A stretch of 64,000 bases of DNA from assembly GCF_036885605.1 (NCBI RefSeq), contig NZ_CP142523.1:2604001-2668000 (forward strand), read 5' to 3'. The notes below the pieces were generated by a model that was not told the origin of the DNA, ran no database searches, and saw only the letters and a program-made list of their open reading frames with translations. The position numbers and the translations under genes are program-made. The number at the start of each line of letters is the position of its first letter. The first letter of the stretch is position 1. Positions 18,158-26,650 of the stretch are shown piece by piece. The DNA is from Janthinobacterium sp. TB1-E2. Lineage in GTDB: Bacteria > Pseudomonadota > Gammaproteobacteria > Burkholderiales > Burkholderiaceae_D.

Positions 18158-19021
18158 TCAGCCCAGCATGGCCGCTAATGCAGGCAAGATGTCTTGTGCC
18201 GGGGCATCGGCCTTGAATGCCAGCAAATGGTCGGCGCGCGTCTTGCCCATGTTGATGGCGGCCACGGGCTTGCCCGTTTCGGCCGCCATGCGGCACAGGC
18301 GAAAGCTCGAATACACCATCACGGACGAGCCCACCACCAGCAGGGCGCTGGCCGTGTGCATCTTGCTTTCGGCCTCGGCCGCACAGGCGGCGGGCACGCC
18401 ATCGCCGAAAAACACCACGTCGGGCTGCAAGGTGCCACCGCAGCGGGGACAGACCGGCACGTGGAAAATGGCCAGCTGGGACGGCTCGAGCAAGGCGTCG
18501 CCATCGGGCGCCGGCGTGGCCGTGGCGCCCAGCAGTTGGGGATTGTCGCGTTCGAGTTGCTCCTGGATCAGGCGGCGCGTGTGGCGGGCCCGGCAATCGA
18601 GGCAGACGACGCCATGTATGCTGCCGTGCAACTCCGTGACGGCGGCGCTGCCGGCTTGCTGATGCAGGCCATCGACGTTTTGCGTGATCAGGCCGCCTAT
18701 TCTCTGGCGCTGGGCCAGTTGCGCGATGGCCAGGTGGCCGGGATTCGGCGTGGCGCGCGCCAGGGTCGGCCAGCCCACCATGCTGCGCGCCCAGTAGCGG
18801 CGGCGCACGGCTTCCTGGCGGCGAAAATCGGGTCCTTGCACGGGCGCATTGCCGCGCCGTACGCCTTCCGTGTCGCGGTAGGCCGGTATGCCGGACGCCG
18901 TGCTGATGCCGGCGCCCGTCAGCAGCAACACGTCGGGATGGCGCTGCAGGAACTGGGCCAGTTGATCGAGAGCGTAGTGCTGACTGGCTGGCTGCAGGCT
19001 GGCTGAGGAAAAGTTTTGCAT
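18158..19021 (-). CDS. Sir2 family NAD-dependent protein deacetylase
   Basis: The 287-residue sirtuin has the NAD site GAGISTASGIPAYRD, TQNVDGLH and the catalytic histidine in ELHGS. A zinc site of two pairs follows (CLDC and CPRC), and PDVVFFGD comes next. It removes acetyl or other acyl groups from lysines with NAD+. The ATG at 19021 is chosen; an in-frame start at 19060 would add 13 residues and sit 10 bases after lepB, so co-transcription with lepB is likely. Confidence 0.92.
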   Translation of the reverse strand: MQNFSSASLQPASQHYALDQLAQFLQRHPDVLLLTGAGISTASGIPAYRDTEGVRRGNAPVQGPDFRRQEAVRRRYWARSMVGWPTLARATPNPGHLAIAQLAQRQRIGGLITQNVDGLHQQAGSAAVTELHGSIHGVVCLDCRARHTRRLIQEQLERDNPQLLGATATPAPDGDALLEPSQLAIFHVPVCPRCGGTLQPDVVFFGDGVPAACAAEAESKMHTASALLVVGSSVMVYSSFRLCRMAAETGKPVAAINMGKTRADHLLAFKADAPAQDILPALAAMLG

Positions 19022-19070
19022 GATGCGCCATGCTAACCGAAAAGCATGGCGCTGTTGCACGGGACGGCGA

Positions 19071-19742
19071 TTACTCCAGTTTCATGCCGAAACGCTGCAG
19101 CCGCGGCTGCCAATGCTCTTGGATATTGGCCGAGACAAGGATGCGCTCGGCCTTGCCAATCAGCAATGCGCGGGGCACGAAACCGAAGTAGCGCGAATCG
19201 GCGCTGTTGTCGCGGTTATCGCCCAGCATGAGGAAATGGTCGGCCGGCACCGTCACGGGGGCGAAGCTGCGGGCCGCGCCTGCGATTTGCGGCAAGACCT
19301 GGATGCGGTGCTGTTCCGTCTGGTTGCGTTCGCTGATGCGCTGCGCCGTCAGCTGGCCCACGTGGGCGATGGTTTCAGGCGCCGTGTCGAGCGCCGTGTA
19401 CTGGGCGGGCTGGCCATTGATGACCAGCTGTTCATTGCGCATTTCCACCGTGTCGCCGGGCAGGGCGATGATGCGCTTGATCAATCGCGTGCCGTCTTTC
19501 GGCGAGGAAAAGGTGACGATGTCGCCCCGTTGCGGTTCCCCCAGGCGCTGCAGCACGATATCGGTGAGCGGCACTTTCAGGTTGAAGGCGAGGCGGTTGA
19601 CGAAGACCACGTCGCCCTCGAGCAGATTGGGGCGCATGGATGCCGACGGTATGGGATTCCAGTCCGCCACGGCCGTGCGGAACACGCCGAACAGCAGGAG
19701 AAACATCAAAAAACCTTTGTTGGCGCGCATCCATGTGCTCAT
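19071..19742 (-). CDS. lepB: Signal peptidase I
   Basis: The 223-residue protein has one N-terminal membrane helix (about 9-26), then the catalytic serine S35 in IPSASM and the general base K99 in RLIKRIIALPGD. GDNRDNSADSRYFGFVP is the conserved box E. It cleaves signal peptides at the outer face of the inner membrane. It has one anchor instead of two and lies beside a sirtuin gene rather than lepA or rnc, so it may be a second paralogue. It probably starts the lepB-sir2 unit. Confidence 0.92.
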   Translation of the reverse strand: MSTWMRANKGFLMFLLLFGVFRTAVADWNPIPSASMRPNLLEGDVVFVNRLAFNLKVPLTDIVLQRLGEPQRGDIVTFSSPKDGTRLIKRIIALPGDTVEMRNEQLVINGQPAQYTALDTAPETIAHVGQLTAQRISERNQTEQHRIQVLPQIAGAARSFAPVTVPADHFLMLGDNRDNSADSRYFGFVPRALLIGKAERILVSANIQEHWQPRLQRFGMKLE

Positions 19743-19914
19743 GTCGGCTCTTTCGCTGGGCTGTGCCCGTGATGGTGAAGGGAAACGCCATGGCTGCTGG
19801 CGACCTGTTCACGATGCACGGCGAGGCTGAAGCCAGTCTTAAATAGGCGCACTGCGCAGGCAAATGGCAGGCATGGTATGACTGCTGTTGCGTGCACGCA
19901 TCACCATGCCGGTT

Positions 19915-20157
19915 TCAAGGATGGCGGCATGGTGACTGCGTATCGTCGCCATTGTGCAGGCGCTTGCCATGCATGTCATCCCACAGCTCACCGAGCGCCA
20001 CCAGCAAGCCGCCACCCACGAAGGGGATGGCCACCAGCCATGGAATGCTGTCGAGCCAAGGGCCCAGCACGATGGCCGAGGCCACGGCGATGACGATGGC
20101 GCTGCACCAGAAGCGGCGCGGATGCCGGAGCGTCAGCAGGTAGTGAAGATCGTTCAT
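19915..20157 (-). CDS. Small inner-membrane protein, 80 aa
   Basis: Two hydrophobic stretches at about 17-35 and 38-58 (WCSAIVIAVASAIVLGPWL, PWLVAIPFVGGGLLVAL) and a charged C-terminus suggest a two-span membrane protein. I do not recognise the family. It is preceded by AAGGAGG, and its ATG overlaps the stop of the upstream small membrane gene (ATGA), so the two are translated together and may form a complex. It is not a lepB operon member by spacing (172 bases away). Confidence 0.6.
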   Translation of the reverse strand: MNDLHYLLTLRHPRRFWCSAIVIAVASAIVLGPWLDSIPWLVAIPFVGGGLLVALGELWDDMHGKRLHNGDDTQSPCRHP

Positions 20158-20405
20158 AAATCCTCCTTGGTGAGCATGCGGAACAGCCGGGCGGCCAGGA
20201 TGCTGCTGACGGCGATGACGATGCAGCCGTCCAGGAAAAACAGCACCTTGCCCACCAGGTGCATGCCCTGCACGAGATAGGCGGGCAGCTCCCGCGCTTC
20301 CGCCCACTGTGTCATGCGCGCCAGCACGATGGCGGCGGCAAAGATGACGATGGCCAAGGCCAGCACCAGCAGCACATGTTCGAACAGGCGTAGCCGCAGT
20401 TTCAT
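20154..20405 (-). CDS. Small inner-membrane protein, 83 aa
   Basis: This protein has predicted membrane helices at about 8-29 and 50-72 with a short basic/acidic linker (MTQWAEARELPAYL). Family not recognised. The C-terminus is cytosolic by the positive-inside rule. It is the first gene of a two-gene overlapping pair with the 80-residue protein. The pair could be a small membrane stress or transport accessory module, but nothing in the sequence shows its job. Confidence 0.65.
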   Translation of the reverse strand: MKLRLRLFEHVLLVLALAIVIFAAAIVLARMTQWAEARELPAYLVQGMHLVGKVLFFLDGCIVIAVSSILAARLFRMLTKEDL

Positions 20406-20536
20406 GTTGGACTTGGCAAGGTTGGGAAGATTCCCGAGCCTTGACGTTATCAGTCCATCATGGTGCAGCTTTGCGCTGTGACAAAGTCGCCCCTGATAGG
20501 ATAAAAGTCGCGTTGCTGCCGGAAAAATGCGGCATC

Positions 20537-21076
20537 TCAGGCCATGGTTTGCGTGTTGCGCCGCTCAAAATACAGCAAGTCCGACCAGGCATTCTGGAAA
20601 AACATGGCTTGTTCCGACTTGCCATACTGATGAAAGCCGTTGCGCTGCATGACGGCGACCGAGCCCAGGTTTTGCGGCCGCGCCGTCGCTTCCAGGCGCC
20701 ACAGGTCCAGCGCGCCAAACGCTTCGTCCAGCAGCAGGGCCACCACGCGCGTGGCGTAGCCGCGTCCGCCGAACCGTTCGCCGATGCGGTAACCGAGCGC
20801 TGCCTTGTTGAAATAGGGGCGCGTGACGCCCGTCAGGTTGACCCTGCCGATGATTTGCCCGTCCAGCTTGGCCAGGTATTGGTAGGCGCGGTCCTGTTCG
20901 CGTTCGCGCTGCGCCTGCTCGATGGCGGCGGCGATGGCTTCCTGGTGATAGTAGGACGGCGCGCGGGCCGTGACCCAGTGTTCAAAATACGCGCGGTTGT
21001 CCAGTTCGAAGGCCAGCAAAGCGGGAAGGTCGGCGCTGGAGGGCGGGTGCAGCTGAAGGCGGTCGAGGTCTGGCAT
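20537..21076 (-). CDS. GNAT family N-acetyltransferase (RimJ/RimL-like)
   Basis: The 179-residue protein has a GNAT fold: LQLHPPSSADLPALLAFE at the start, IIGRVNLTGV, the acetyl-CoA loop RIGERFGGRGYATRVVALLLDEAF, and LEATARPQNLGSVAVMQRNGFHQYG at the end, a RimJ/RimL hallmark. It transfers acetyl to an amine, perhaps a protein N-terminus or a small molecule. It is divergent from the VOC gene by about 80 bases. Confidence 0.88.
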   Translation of the reverse strand: MPDLDRLQLHPPSSADLPALLAFELDNRAYFEHWVTARAPSYYHQEAIAAAIEQAQREREQDRAYQYLAKLDGQIIGRVNLTGVTRPYFNKAALGYRIGERFGGRGYATRVVALLLDEAFGALDLWRLEATARPQNLGSVAVMQRNGFHQYGKSEQAMFFQNAWSDLLYFERRNTQTMA

Positions 21077-21159
21077 GGGAGCGTGTCGGAAAGCGATGCG
21101 CCATTATAATCAGCTCGCGCATTGCGCCGCACACCCGTTTGAACTCAAGAAGGAGCAGC

Positions 21160-21552
21160 ATGCTGTCCCATATCTGCCTCGGCACCAACGACTTTCCCCG
21201 CGCCTACGCTTTCTATACGGCCCTGCTGGGAGAACTCGGTCTGATCGAGAAATTTCATGATACGGCCAAGCCCTGGGCGGGCTGGATGGCGCAGCAGGCG
21301 CCGCGGCCCCTGTTCGTGCTGACGGCACCGCATGACGGCTTGCCGGCCGCGCCAGGCAATGGCCAGATGACGGCCTTGCTGGCGACCAGCCGCGCGCAGG
21401 TGGACCGCTGCTACCAGGCCGTGCTGGCGCTGGGCGCCGTGTGCGAAGGGCCGCTCGGTTTGCGCCCGCATTACCACGCCCATTACTATGGCGCCTACTT
21501 CCGCGACCTCGACGGCAACAAGCTGTGCGTCTGCTGCCACGCGGAGGAATAG
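21160..21552 (+). CDS. VOC (glyoxalase/dioxygenase-like) family protein
   Basis: The 130-residue protein has the paired beta-alpha-beta-beta-beta units of the vicinal oxygen chelate fold: HICLGTNDFPRAYAFYTALLGELG and, at the end, AYFRDLDGNKLCVCCH. A metal-binding histidine near the start (HICLG) is present. Relatives are often annotated as glyoxalase or bleomycin-resistance proteins without proven activity. AAGGAG sits just before the ATG at 21160. Confidence 0.88.
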   Translation: MLSHICLGTNDFPRAYAFYTALLGELGLIEKFHDTAKPWAGWMAQQAPRPLFVLTAPHDGLPAAPGNGQMTALLATSRAQVDRCYQAVLALGAVCEGPLGLRPHYHAHYYGAYFRDLDGNKLCVCCHAEE

Positions 21553-21553
21553 T

Positions 21554-22138
21554 TCAGCGCGGACCCCAGACGTCGTCTTCCGTCCAGCCCAGTTCCAGGA
21601 AATCCTGCGCCCGCTCATCCGCTTCCCCGGCGCAATAGAATTCGTCGAGCTGGGGCGGCGCGATGCGCGTGCCGGCCAGCATGGCGTGCACTTGCCCCCG
21701 GTGGTGGATCTGGTGCTGGAACAGGTGTGCCAGCAGGCGCTGGCGCGTGTCGACTTGTGGTGTATCGCGCAATATCGTTACGGGCCGCGCCAGGTCCGCA
21801 TCGCACAGGCTGCGGCAATGGGCGATCAGGCGCTGGTCCGATGCGCGCTGCGCCGCATGCAGGGCCGCGCAATCGCTGAACGGTTCATCCTGTTCAAAGA
21901 AGACGTAGCAGTCGGCATGCGGCGCTTCGCCGCGCAGCTCGCGTTCGAGCGCGTCGAGATAAAACCAGTCGCATGTGAGGATGTGGTTCAGGGTGAACTG
22001 GATGGTGGGAAAAAAGCTGACGCGCGTGGCCTGGAATTCGGCCTGGGTCAGCTGGCCGCACGCCTTCAGCAGGCGGTGGTTGGCCCAGGCGTTGTTGTAC
22101 GCCTGGCTGGTGAGGTAGTGCGCAAGTGGATTGTTCAT
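21554..22138 (-). CDS. DinB family putative metal-dependent protein
   Basis: The 194-residue, mostly helical protein has a DinB four-helix bundle. It has a first histidine in HILTCDWFYLDAL and a pair in QHQIHHRGQVHAML, the expected nickel/zinc ligands. The family includes thiol-dependent transferases and many uncharacterised members. The ATG at 22138 is selected over an upstream frame. It is convergent with the VOC gene, stop to stop one base apart. Confidence 0.85.
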   Translation of the reverse strand: MNNPLAHYLTSQAYNNAWANHRLLKACGQLTQAEFQATRVSFFPTIQFTLNHILTCDWFYLDALERELRGEAPHADCYVFFEQDEPFSDCAALHAAQRASDQRLIAHCRSLCDADLARPVTILRDTPQVDTRQRLLAHLFQHQIHHRGQVHAMLAGTRIAPPQLDEFYCAGEADERAQDFLELGWTEDDVWGPR

Positions 22139-22300
22139 GATGGATCGCTTGTCGGGCAGGGCAGGGTTTTGCAATGCCACTTTAGCATGTTGCGGCAGAT
22201 GGACAAAGCGCTCACGCCAGCCGCACCAGCGCTGCCATCATCAAGTAAAATCGTGGGGCGGATTGCGCGATAGTGATGCAGATAGGGCTTGGATAGCAAA

Positions 22301-23284
22301 ATGGGCTGGATAGGAAAATTACTGAACGGCGGCGACGAAAAAAGCAAGCCTGCGGCAGTCTCGGCAGCGGCGGCTGCCGAAGCGGTACGGCAGCCAGCCA
22401 CCATCACTGAAATCGATGCCATGTACTACCGCTGGCTGGCGGCCGCGAGTGCGGCGCAGGCCCCGGAGCAGACTGAACAGCAGATTCTGGACGAGCTGGC
22501 GCGCCTGGTCCGTGAACCGATCGCTGGCGCTGCGCTGGTACCGCGCATTCCAGCCATCATTCCGCAGTTGATGCGTACCCTGCAAGATGAAAACATGAGC
22601 GCGGCCAAGCTGTCGGCCCAGCTGGCCCAGGACGTGCTGCTGGTCGCCGAGGTCTACCGCGAAGCGAACCGGCCCTGCTATCAGTCGCGCTATAACGCCA
22701 GCCCTTCGATCAACAATATGGACGGCGCCATCATGCTGCTCGGGCAAAACGGCATGCGCATGCTGCTCGCCCGCGTCGCCTTCCGCCCCATCGTCAGCAT
22801 GCAAAGCGGCGGGCTGACTGTGCGCACGGCGCCGCTGATCTGGCGCCAGTCCGAGAAATGTGCGCTGGCGGCCAGCCTCGTCGCGCCGGCCATGCATGCC
22901 AACGCCTTCGACGCCTATCTCGCGGGACTGATGGCCAACGTCGGCCTGGTGGTGGCGTTCCGGCTGATCGACCAGATGCATGCGCCCGATGTCTTCCCGC
23001 AATCGGACGCCTTCATTGCCCAGGTGTTTGCGCAAGCGCGCATCCTGTCGGTGCGGATCGCCGAATTGTGGGAGTTTCCCCAGTCCGTGACCCGCGCGAT
23101 CGGGCAGGTGGGGCAAGCCGATGCCGATCCGCAGGCGCAAGCGCTGGCGCTGGGTGAGCGCTTGAGCAAGCTGCGCATGCTGGCCGATACGGGCCGCTTC
23201 CCCGCCGACGATCCTTTCGTGACGAGCGGACTCGACAAGAACGCCCTGCTGGCGTTTGGCAAACTGGCCGACGACGAGGACTGA
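22301..23284 (+). CDS. HDOD domain-containing protein
   Basis: The 327-residue soluble protein has an Ala-rich N-terminal linker and then an HDOD domain from about 75 (LVPRIPAIIPQLMRTLQDENMSA, followed by INNMDGAIMLLGQNGMRMLL). HDOD domains lack the HD phosphohydrolase ligands and mostly act as scaffolds in c-di-GMP, chemotaxis or stress signalling. No second domain is fused. The protein may respond to the c-di-GMP enzymes elsewhere in the window, but that is only inference. Confidence 0.82.
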   Translation: MGWIGKLLNGGDEKSKPAAVSAAAAAEAVRQPATITEIDAMYYRWLAAASAAQAPEQTEQQILDELARLVREPIAGAALVPRIPAIIPQLMRTLQDENMSAAKLSAQLAQDVLLVAEVYREANRPCYQSRYNASPSINNMDGAIMLLGQNGMRMLLARVAFRPIVSMQSGGLTVRTAPLIWRQSEKCALAASLVAPAMHANAFDAYLAGLMANVGLVVAFRLIDQMHAPDVFPQSDAFIAQVFAQARILSVRIAELWEFPQSVTRAIGQVGQADADPQAQALALGERLSKLRMLADTGRFPADDPFVTSGLDKNALLAFGKLADDED

Positions 23285-23310
23285 TGGCAACCGCGTGCGG
23301 CCGATGTCAC

Positions 23311-24012
23311 TCAGCGCGCAAAATACAGTTCGTGCAGGTGCTCGAGGTCGACGTCAAGCGCCGCCTGCGACAGCGCCACTTTACCGCTTTGCATCAGGTA
23401 GACGTGATCGGCCACGCCCACGGCGCGCGCCGTGTTCTGTTCCACGAGGATGATGGTGCGCTTGCCGTCGTTCAGGCGCGCGAGAATCTCGAACAGCTCG
23501 TTGACCACCAGCGGCGCCAGGCCCAGCGACGGTTCGTCGATGATCAGCAGCGACGGGTCCGACATCAATCCCCGCGCCATGGCCAGCATCTGCGCCTCGC
23601 CGCCGGAGAGCGATCCGGCCAGCTGCTTGCGCCGTTCGTGCAGGCGCGGGAACATGGCATAGGCTTCGGCCAGGCGCGCCGGCATGTGGCTGCGGTGCTC
23701 CTTCGGAAACGCGCCCATGATCAGGTTTTCTTCCACGCTCATGTCGCGGAACGTCATGCGCCCTTCCGGAATCATGGTGACCCTTGCGTCGCTCATCTTC
23801 CACGTCGGCGTGCCGTTGATGGACTGGCCGTCGAGCGCGATGCTGCCCGCGCCGACCGGCAGCAAGCCCATGATGGCGCGCAGCAGGGTCGTCTTGCCGG
23901 CGCCGTTCGGGCCGATGATGGTGGTCAGCTTGCCCTTCTGGATAGCCAGCGACACATCCCACAGCACATTGATGGCGCCATAGCCGGCGCGCAGGTTTTC
24001 AATTTTAAGCAT
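23311..24012 (-). CDS. livF: ABC transporter ATP-binding protein, branched-chain amino acid type (LivF)
   Basis: The 233-residue ATPase has Walker A GPNGAGKT, signature LSGGEAQM, Walker B LLIIDEPSLGLAP and the H-loop region VEQN. The sequence is of the LivF type. It ends the eight-gene operon and overlaps livG by 8 bases. With LivG it powers uptake of an amino acid or organic acid delivered by the periplasmic binding protein encoded upstream. Confidence 0.93.
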   Translation of the reverse strand: MLKIENLRAGYGAINVLWDVSLAIQKGKLTTIIGPNGAGKTTLLRAIMGLLPVGAGSIALDGQSINGTPTWKMSDARVTMIPEGRMTFRDMSVEENLIMGAFPKEHRSHMPARLAEAYAMFPRLHERRKQLAGSLSGGEAQMLAMARGLMSDPSLLIIDEPSLGLAPLVVNELFEILARLNDGKRTIILVEQNTARAVGVADHVYLMQSGKVALSQAALDVDLEHLHELYFAR

Positions 24013-24718
24013 GGGCTGCCCCTGTATAGCTTTCGATGACGGCCGGGTCGCGGAAGACGGCGTCGGGCGTGCCGTCGGCGATCAGCTGGCCAAAATTGAG
24101 CACGGCCACGCGCTGGCACAGATTGCTGATGGTCTCGATGTCGTGCTCGATCATGACGATGCCCACGCCAAAGGCGGCGTGCAAGTCCTTCAGCATGCCC
24201 ATGAAGCGGCGTTTGCCGTTCGTTTCCAGGCCCGCCAGCACTTCGTCGAGCAGTAGCAGTTTCGGATTGGTGGCCAGCGCCTTGGCCACTTCCAGCGCTT
24301 TCAATTCCGTCAGCGCCAGTTCGCTGGCCGCGTCGCGCCCGGCCTTGTCAAGCAGGCTCGTGAAATCGAGGATTTCATCGATCTTGCGCATGTCGACCTT
24401 GCCCGTGCCGAAGCGCTGCGCCACGACGAGGTTTTCGCGCACCGTCAATTCATGCATCGGTTGCGGGATCTGGAAGGTACGCCCCAGTCCCAGGCGCGCG
24501 CGCTGGTACATGGGCGTGGCCATGATGTCGCGTCCTTCGAAGCGGATGCTGCCGCTGGTGGGACGCACGAGGCCCGAGATCGCATTGAACAGGGTGGTCT
24601 TGCCGGCGCCATTCGCGCCCACGAGGCCGATCACGTCATGGCTGGCCACTTTCAACGTGACGGAATCGACGGCCGTCAGGCCGCCAAAGCGCACGGACAC
24701 ATTATCGAGTTCAAGCAT
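24005..24718 (-). CDS. livG: ABC transporter ATP-binding protein, branched-chain amino acid type (LivG)
   Basis: This 237-residue ATPase has Walker A GANGAGKT, the LivG-type FEGRDIMATPMYQRARLGLGRTFQ block, and Walker B KLLLLDEVLAGL. The signature loop reads LALTELKAL, a diverged form of LSGGQ that is common in LivG proteins of aromatic-acid systems. It overlaps livM by 8 bases and livF by 8 bases, so it is co-translated with both. Confidence 0.92.
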   Translation of the reverse strand: MLELDNVSVRFGGLTAVDSVTLKVASHDVIGLVGANGAGKTTLFNAISGLVRPTSGSIRFEGRDIMATPMYQRARLGLGRTFQIPQPMHELTVRENLVVAQRFGTGKVDMRKIDEILDFTSLLDKAGRDAASELALTELKALEVAKALATNPKLLLLDEVLAGLETNGKRRFMGMLKDLHAAFGVGIVMIEHDIETISNLCQRVAVLNFGQLIADGTPDAVFRDPAVIESYTGAAHA

Positions 24719-25673
24719 GTGCTTTCTCCTTTGCTTTGAACATTTTGCGTAGTAGCGGCAGCAAGCCGTTCGGGCTGAAGACGATCATCGCCACTAGCAG
24801 CACGCCCAGCACCAGCTGGTGGCCCGTGGGGATCAGCGACTTGAAAATGAGCTGGTCGACCAGGTAGACCACCACGGCACCCAGCACGGGGCCGAGTATC
24901 GTGCGGTAGCCGCCGAAGATGGCCGCCACGATCGGCAAGGTCACCCACAGGCTGTTGAAGGCGTAGTCCGGTTCCAGGAAGTTGATGTAGTGGGCGTTGA
25001 AGGCGCCGAACAGGCCCGCCATGAACGCCGACACGAGCAGCATCGCGCCTTTCAGCAAGGTGCTGTTGACGCCGACGACGCGCGTGGCGTCTTCGCTGTC
25101 GTGCATGGCGCGCAGGGCGATGCCGTAATGGCTGGCGCGGATGCGGCTGTAGGCAAATGCGCATGCCACCACCAAGGTCAGTACGACCAGGTAGGCGCCC
25201 GTCTTGCTGGCCAGATCGAAGCCCAAGACGGTGGGCAAGGTGGGAATATTGTTGATGCCGCCGGCGCCGCCCGTGACGGAACTCCATTCCGTCGCCAGGA
25301 TGCGGAAGATGTGCGCATAGGCGAGGATGGCCAGCGCAAAATACGGCCCGCGCAGGCGCAGCACGGGCAGCATGATGACGGCGGCGATGGCCGCGCCCGC
25401 GCCGCCCAGCAGCATGGCGGCAAACACGGGCAAGCCCAGTTTCACGGTGGCCAGCGCGGAGACATACGCGCCCACGCCGAAAAACGCCGCATGGCCGAAG
25501 CTGACCATGCCGCCCAAGTTACCGAGCAGGGCCCAGGACATGGCCACGCCGCCGATGATCAGGGCCGCCACCACCATGCTCATCACGTACTGGTTGGCGC
25601 CCAGGGCCAGCGGCACAGCGATATAGGCGGCCAGTAGCAGGCCCGTTGTTGAAATCAAAGTCGAGCGCTTCAT
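24711..25673 (-). CDS. livM: ABC transporter permease, branched-chain amino acid type (LivM)
   Basis: The 320-residue permease has about nine membrane helices and the family block GNLGGMVSFGHAAFFGVGAY, plus IRASHYGIALRAMHDSEDA in the cytosolic coupling loop. The ATG at 25673 (MKRSTLIS) is chosen because the open frame further upstream is covered by livH. It overlaps livH by four bases. It forms the channel with LivH. Confidence 0.92.
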   Translation of the reverse strand: MKRSTLISTTGLLLAAYIAVPLALGANQYVMSMVVAALIIGGVAMSWALLGNLGGMVSFGHAAFFGVGAYVSALATVKLGLPVFAAMLLGGAGAAIAAVIMLPVLRLRGPYFALAILAYAHIFRILATEWSSVTGGAGGINNIPTLPTVLGFDLASKTGAYLVVLTLVVACAFAYSRIRASHYGIALRAMHDSEDATRVVGVNSTLLKGAMLLVSAFMAGLFGAFNAHYINFLEPDYAFNSLWVTLPIVAAIFGGYRTILGPVLGAVVVYLVDQLIFKSLIPTGHQLVLGVLLVAMIVFSPNGLLPLLRKMFKAKEKAHA

Positions 25674-26542
25674 CCGCGCCTCCGTTGTGCGCCGAACAAG
25701 CCGTTCGGCATGATGAACAGCACCAGCAGGAACAGCACCATGCCCGACAGTTCCTGCAGCGCGGAGCTGGCCAGGGTGACGGTCAGCGCTTCTGCCACGC
25801 CCAGCAGCACGGCGGCCAGCAGCACGCCGGGGATCGAGCCGATGCCGGCCAATACCGTGATGATGAAGGCTTTGACCGTCAGCGCGCCGCCGTAGGCGGG
25901 CTGGATCACGCCATAGCTGAACAGGGCGACGCCGGCGAAGGCGGCCAGGATGCCGGCGACCAGAAAGGACACGAGTTCCGTGCGGCCCGGGTCGATGCCC
26001 ATCAGCTTGGCCGCGTCGCGGTTGCTGGAAACGGCGCGCACGGCGCGGCCATACCAGCTGGTCGACAGCCAGCGCCACAGGGCCGCCATCAGCACCAGGC
26101 TGACGCCAAAGAAAATCACTTCGCTGCGCATGCTGAAAAACGGGCCGATCTCGATGCCTTCCTGCAGCCAACTCGACGACGTCGAACGGATGTCCGCCTT
26201 CCATACGAGCAGGATGAAATTGGTGAGGATCACGCCGATGCCGTAGGTGAGGATCAGCGAATTGATTTCGCGGTCTTTCTTGATGCGGCTGACGATCAGG
26301 TACACGCCCACGGACGTCAGGCTGACGATCACCAGCGCGATGGGAATGGCGAACATGGGGCCGAGTCCAAGCCCGGATTCCACGCTGTAGGCGATGTAGG
26401 CGGCCAGCAGCACCAGTTCGCCGTGCGCCAGATTGATCACTTTCATGGTGCCGAAGACCAGCGCCAGTCCCAGTGCGATCAGGGCGTAGGAGCCGCCCTG
26501 CAGCAAGCCCGAATACAGGGCTTGCAAGATTAATTCTGTCAT
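25670..26542 (-). CDS. livH: ABC transporter permease, branched-chain amino acid type (LivH)
   Basis: The 290-residue membrane protein has about eight helices and the LivH features SYALIALGLALVFGTMKVIN, AHGELVLLAAY and FGRAVRAVSSN-like coupling (here YGRAVRAVSSNRDAAKLMGI). It is separated from the binding-protein gene by 108 bases. It pairs with LivM as the inner-membrane pore for the substrate of this system. Confidence 0.93.
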   Translation of the reverse strand: MTELILQALYSGLLQGGSYALIALGLALVFGTMKVINLAHGELVLLAAYIAYSVESGLGLGPMFAIPIALVIVSLTSVGVYLIVSRIKKDREINSLILTYGIGVILTNFILLVWKADIRSTSSSWLQEGIEIGPFFSMRSEVIFFGVSLVLMAALWRWLSTSWYGRAVRAVSSNRDAAKLMGIDPGRTELVSFLVAGILAAFAGVALFSYGVIQPAYGGALTVKAFIITVLAGIGSIPGVLLAAVLLGVAEALTVTLASSALQELSGMVLFLLVLFIMPNGLFGAQRRRG

Positions 26543-26650
26543 GTCGTCATCCCGTCAGGCCACTTTGGCGCATCGCGAAGATGCGCCAGGGTGGCCGTTC
26601 ATCGGTGCGCGTCCGTGCGGGCGCGCGCGTGTGCAGCGGGAGGCTGCCGT

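Noticed and set aside
24711-26204. 497-codon version of LivM
   Set aside because: The extra upstream codons lie inside livH in another frame; MKRSTLIS at 25673 is the natural start.
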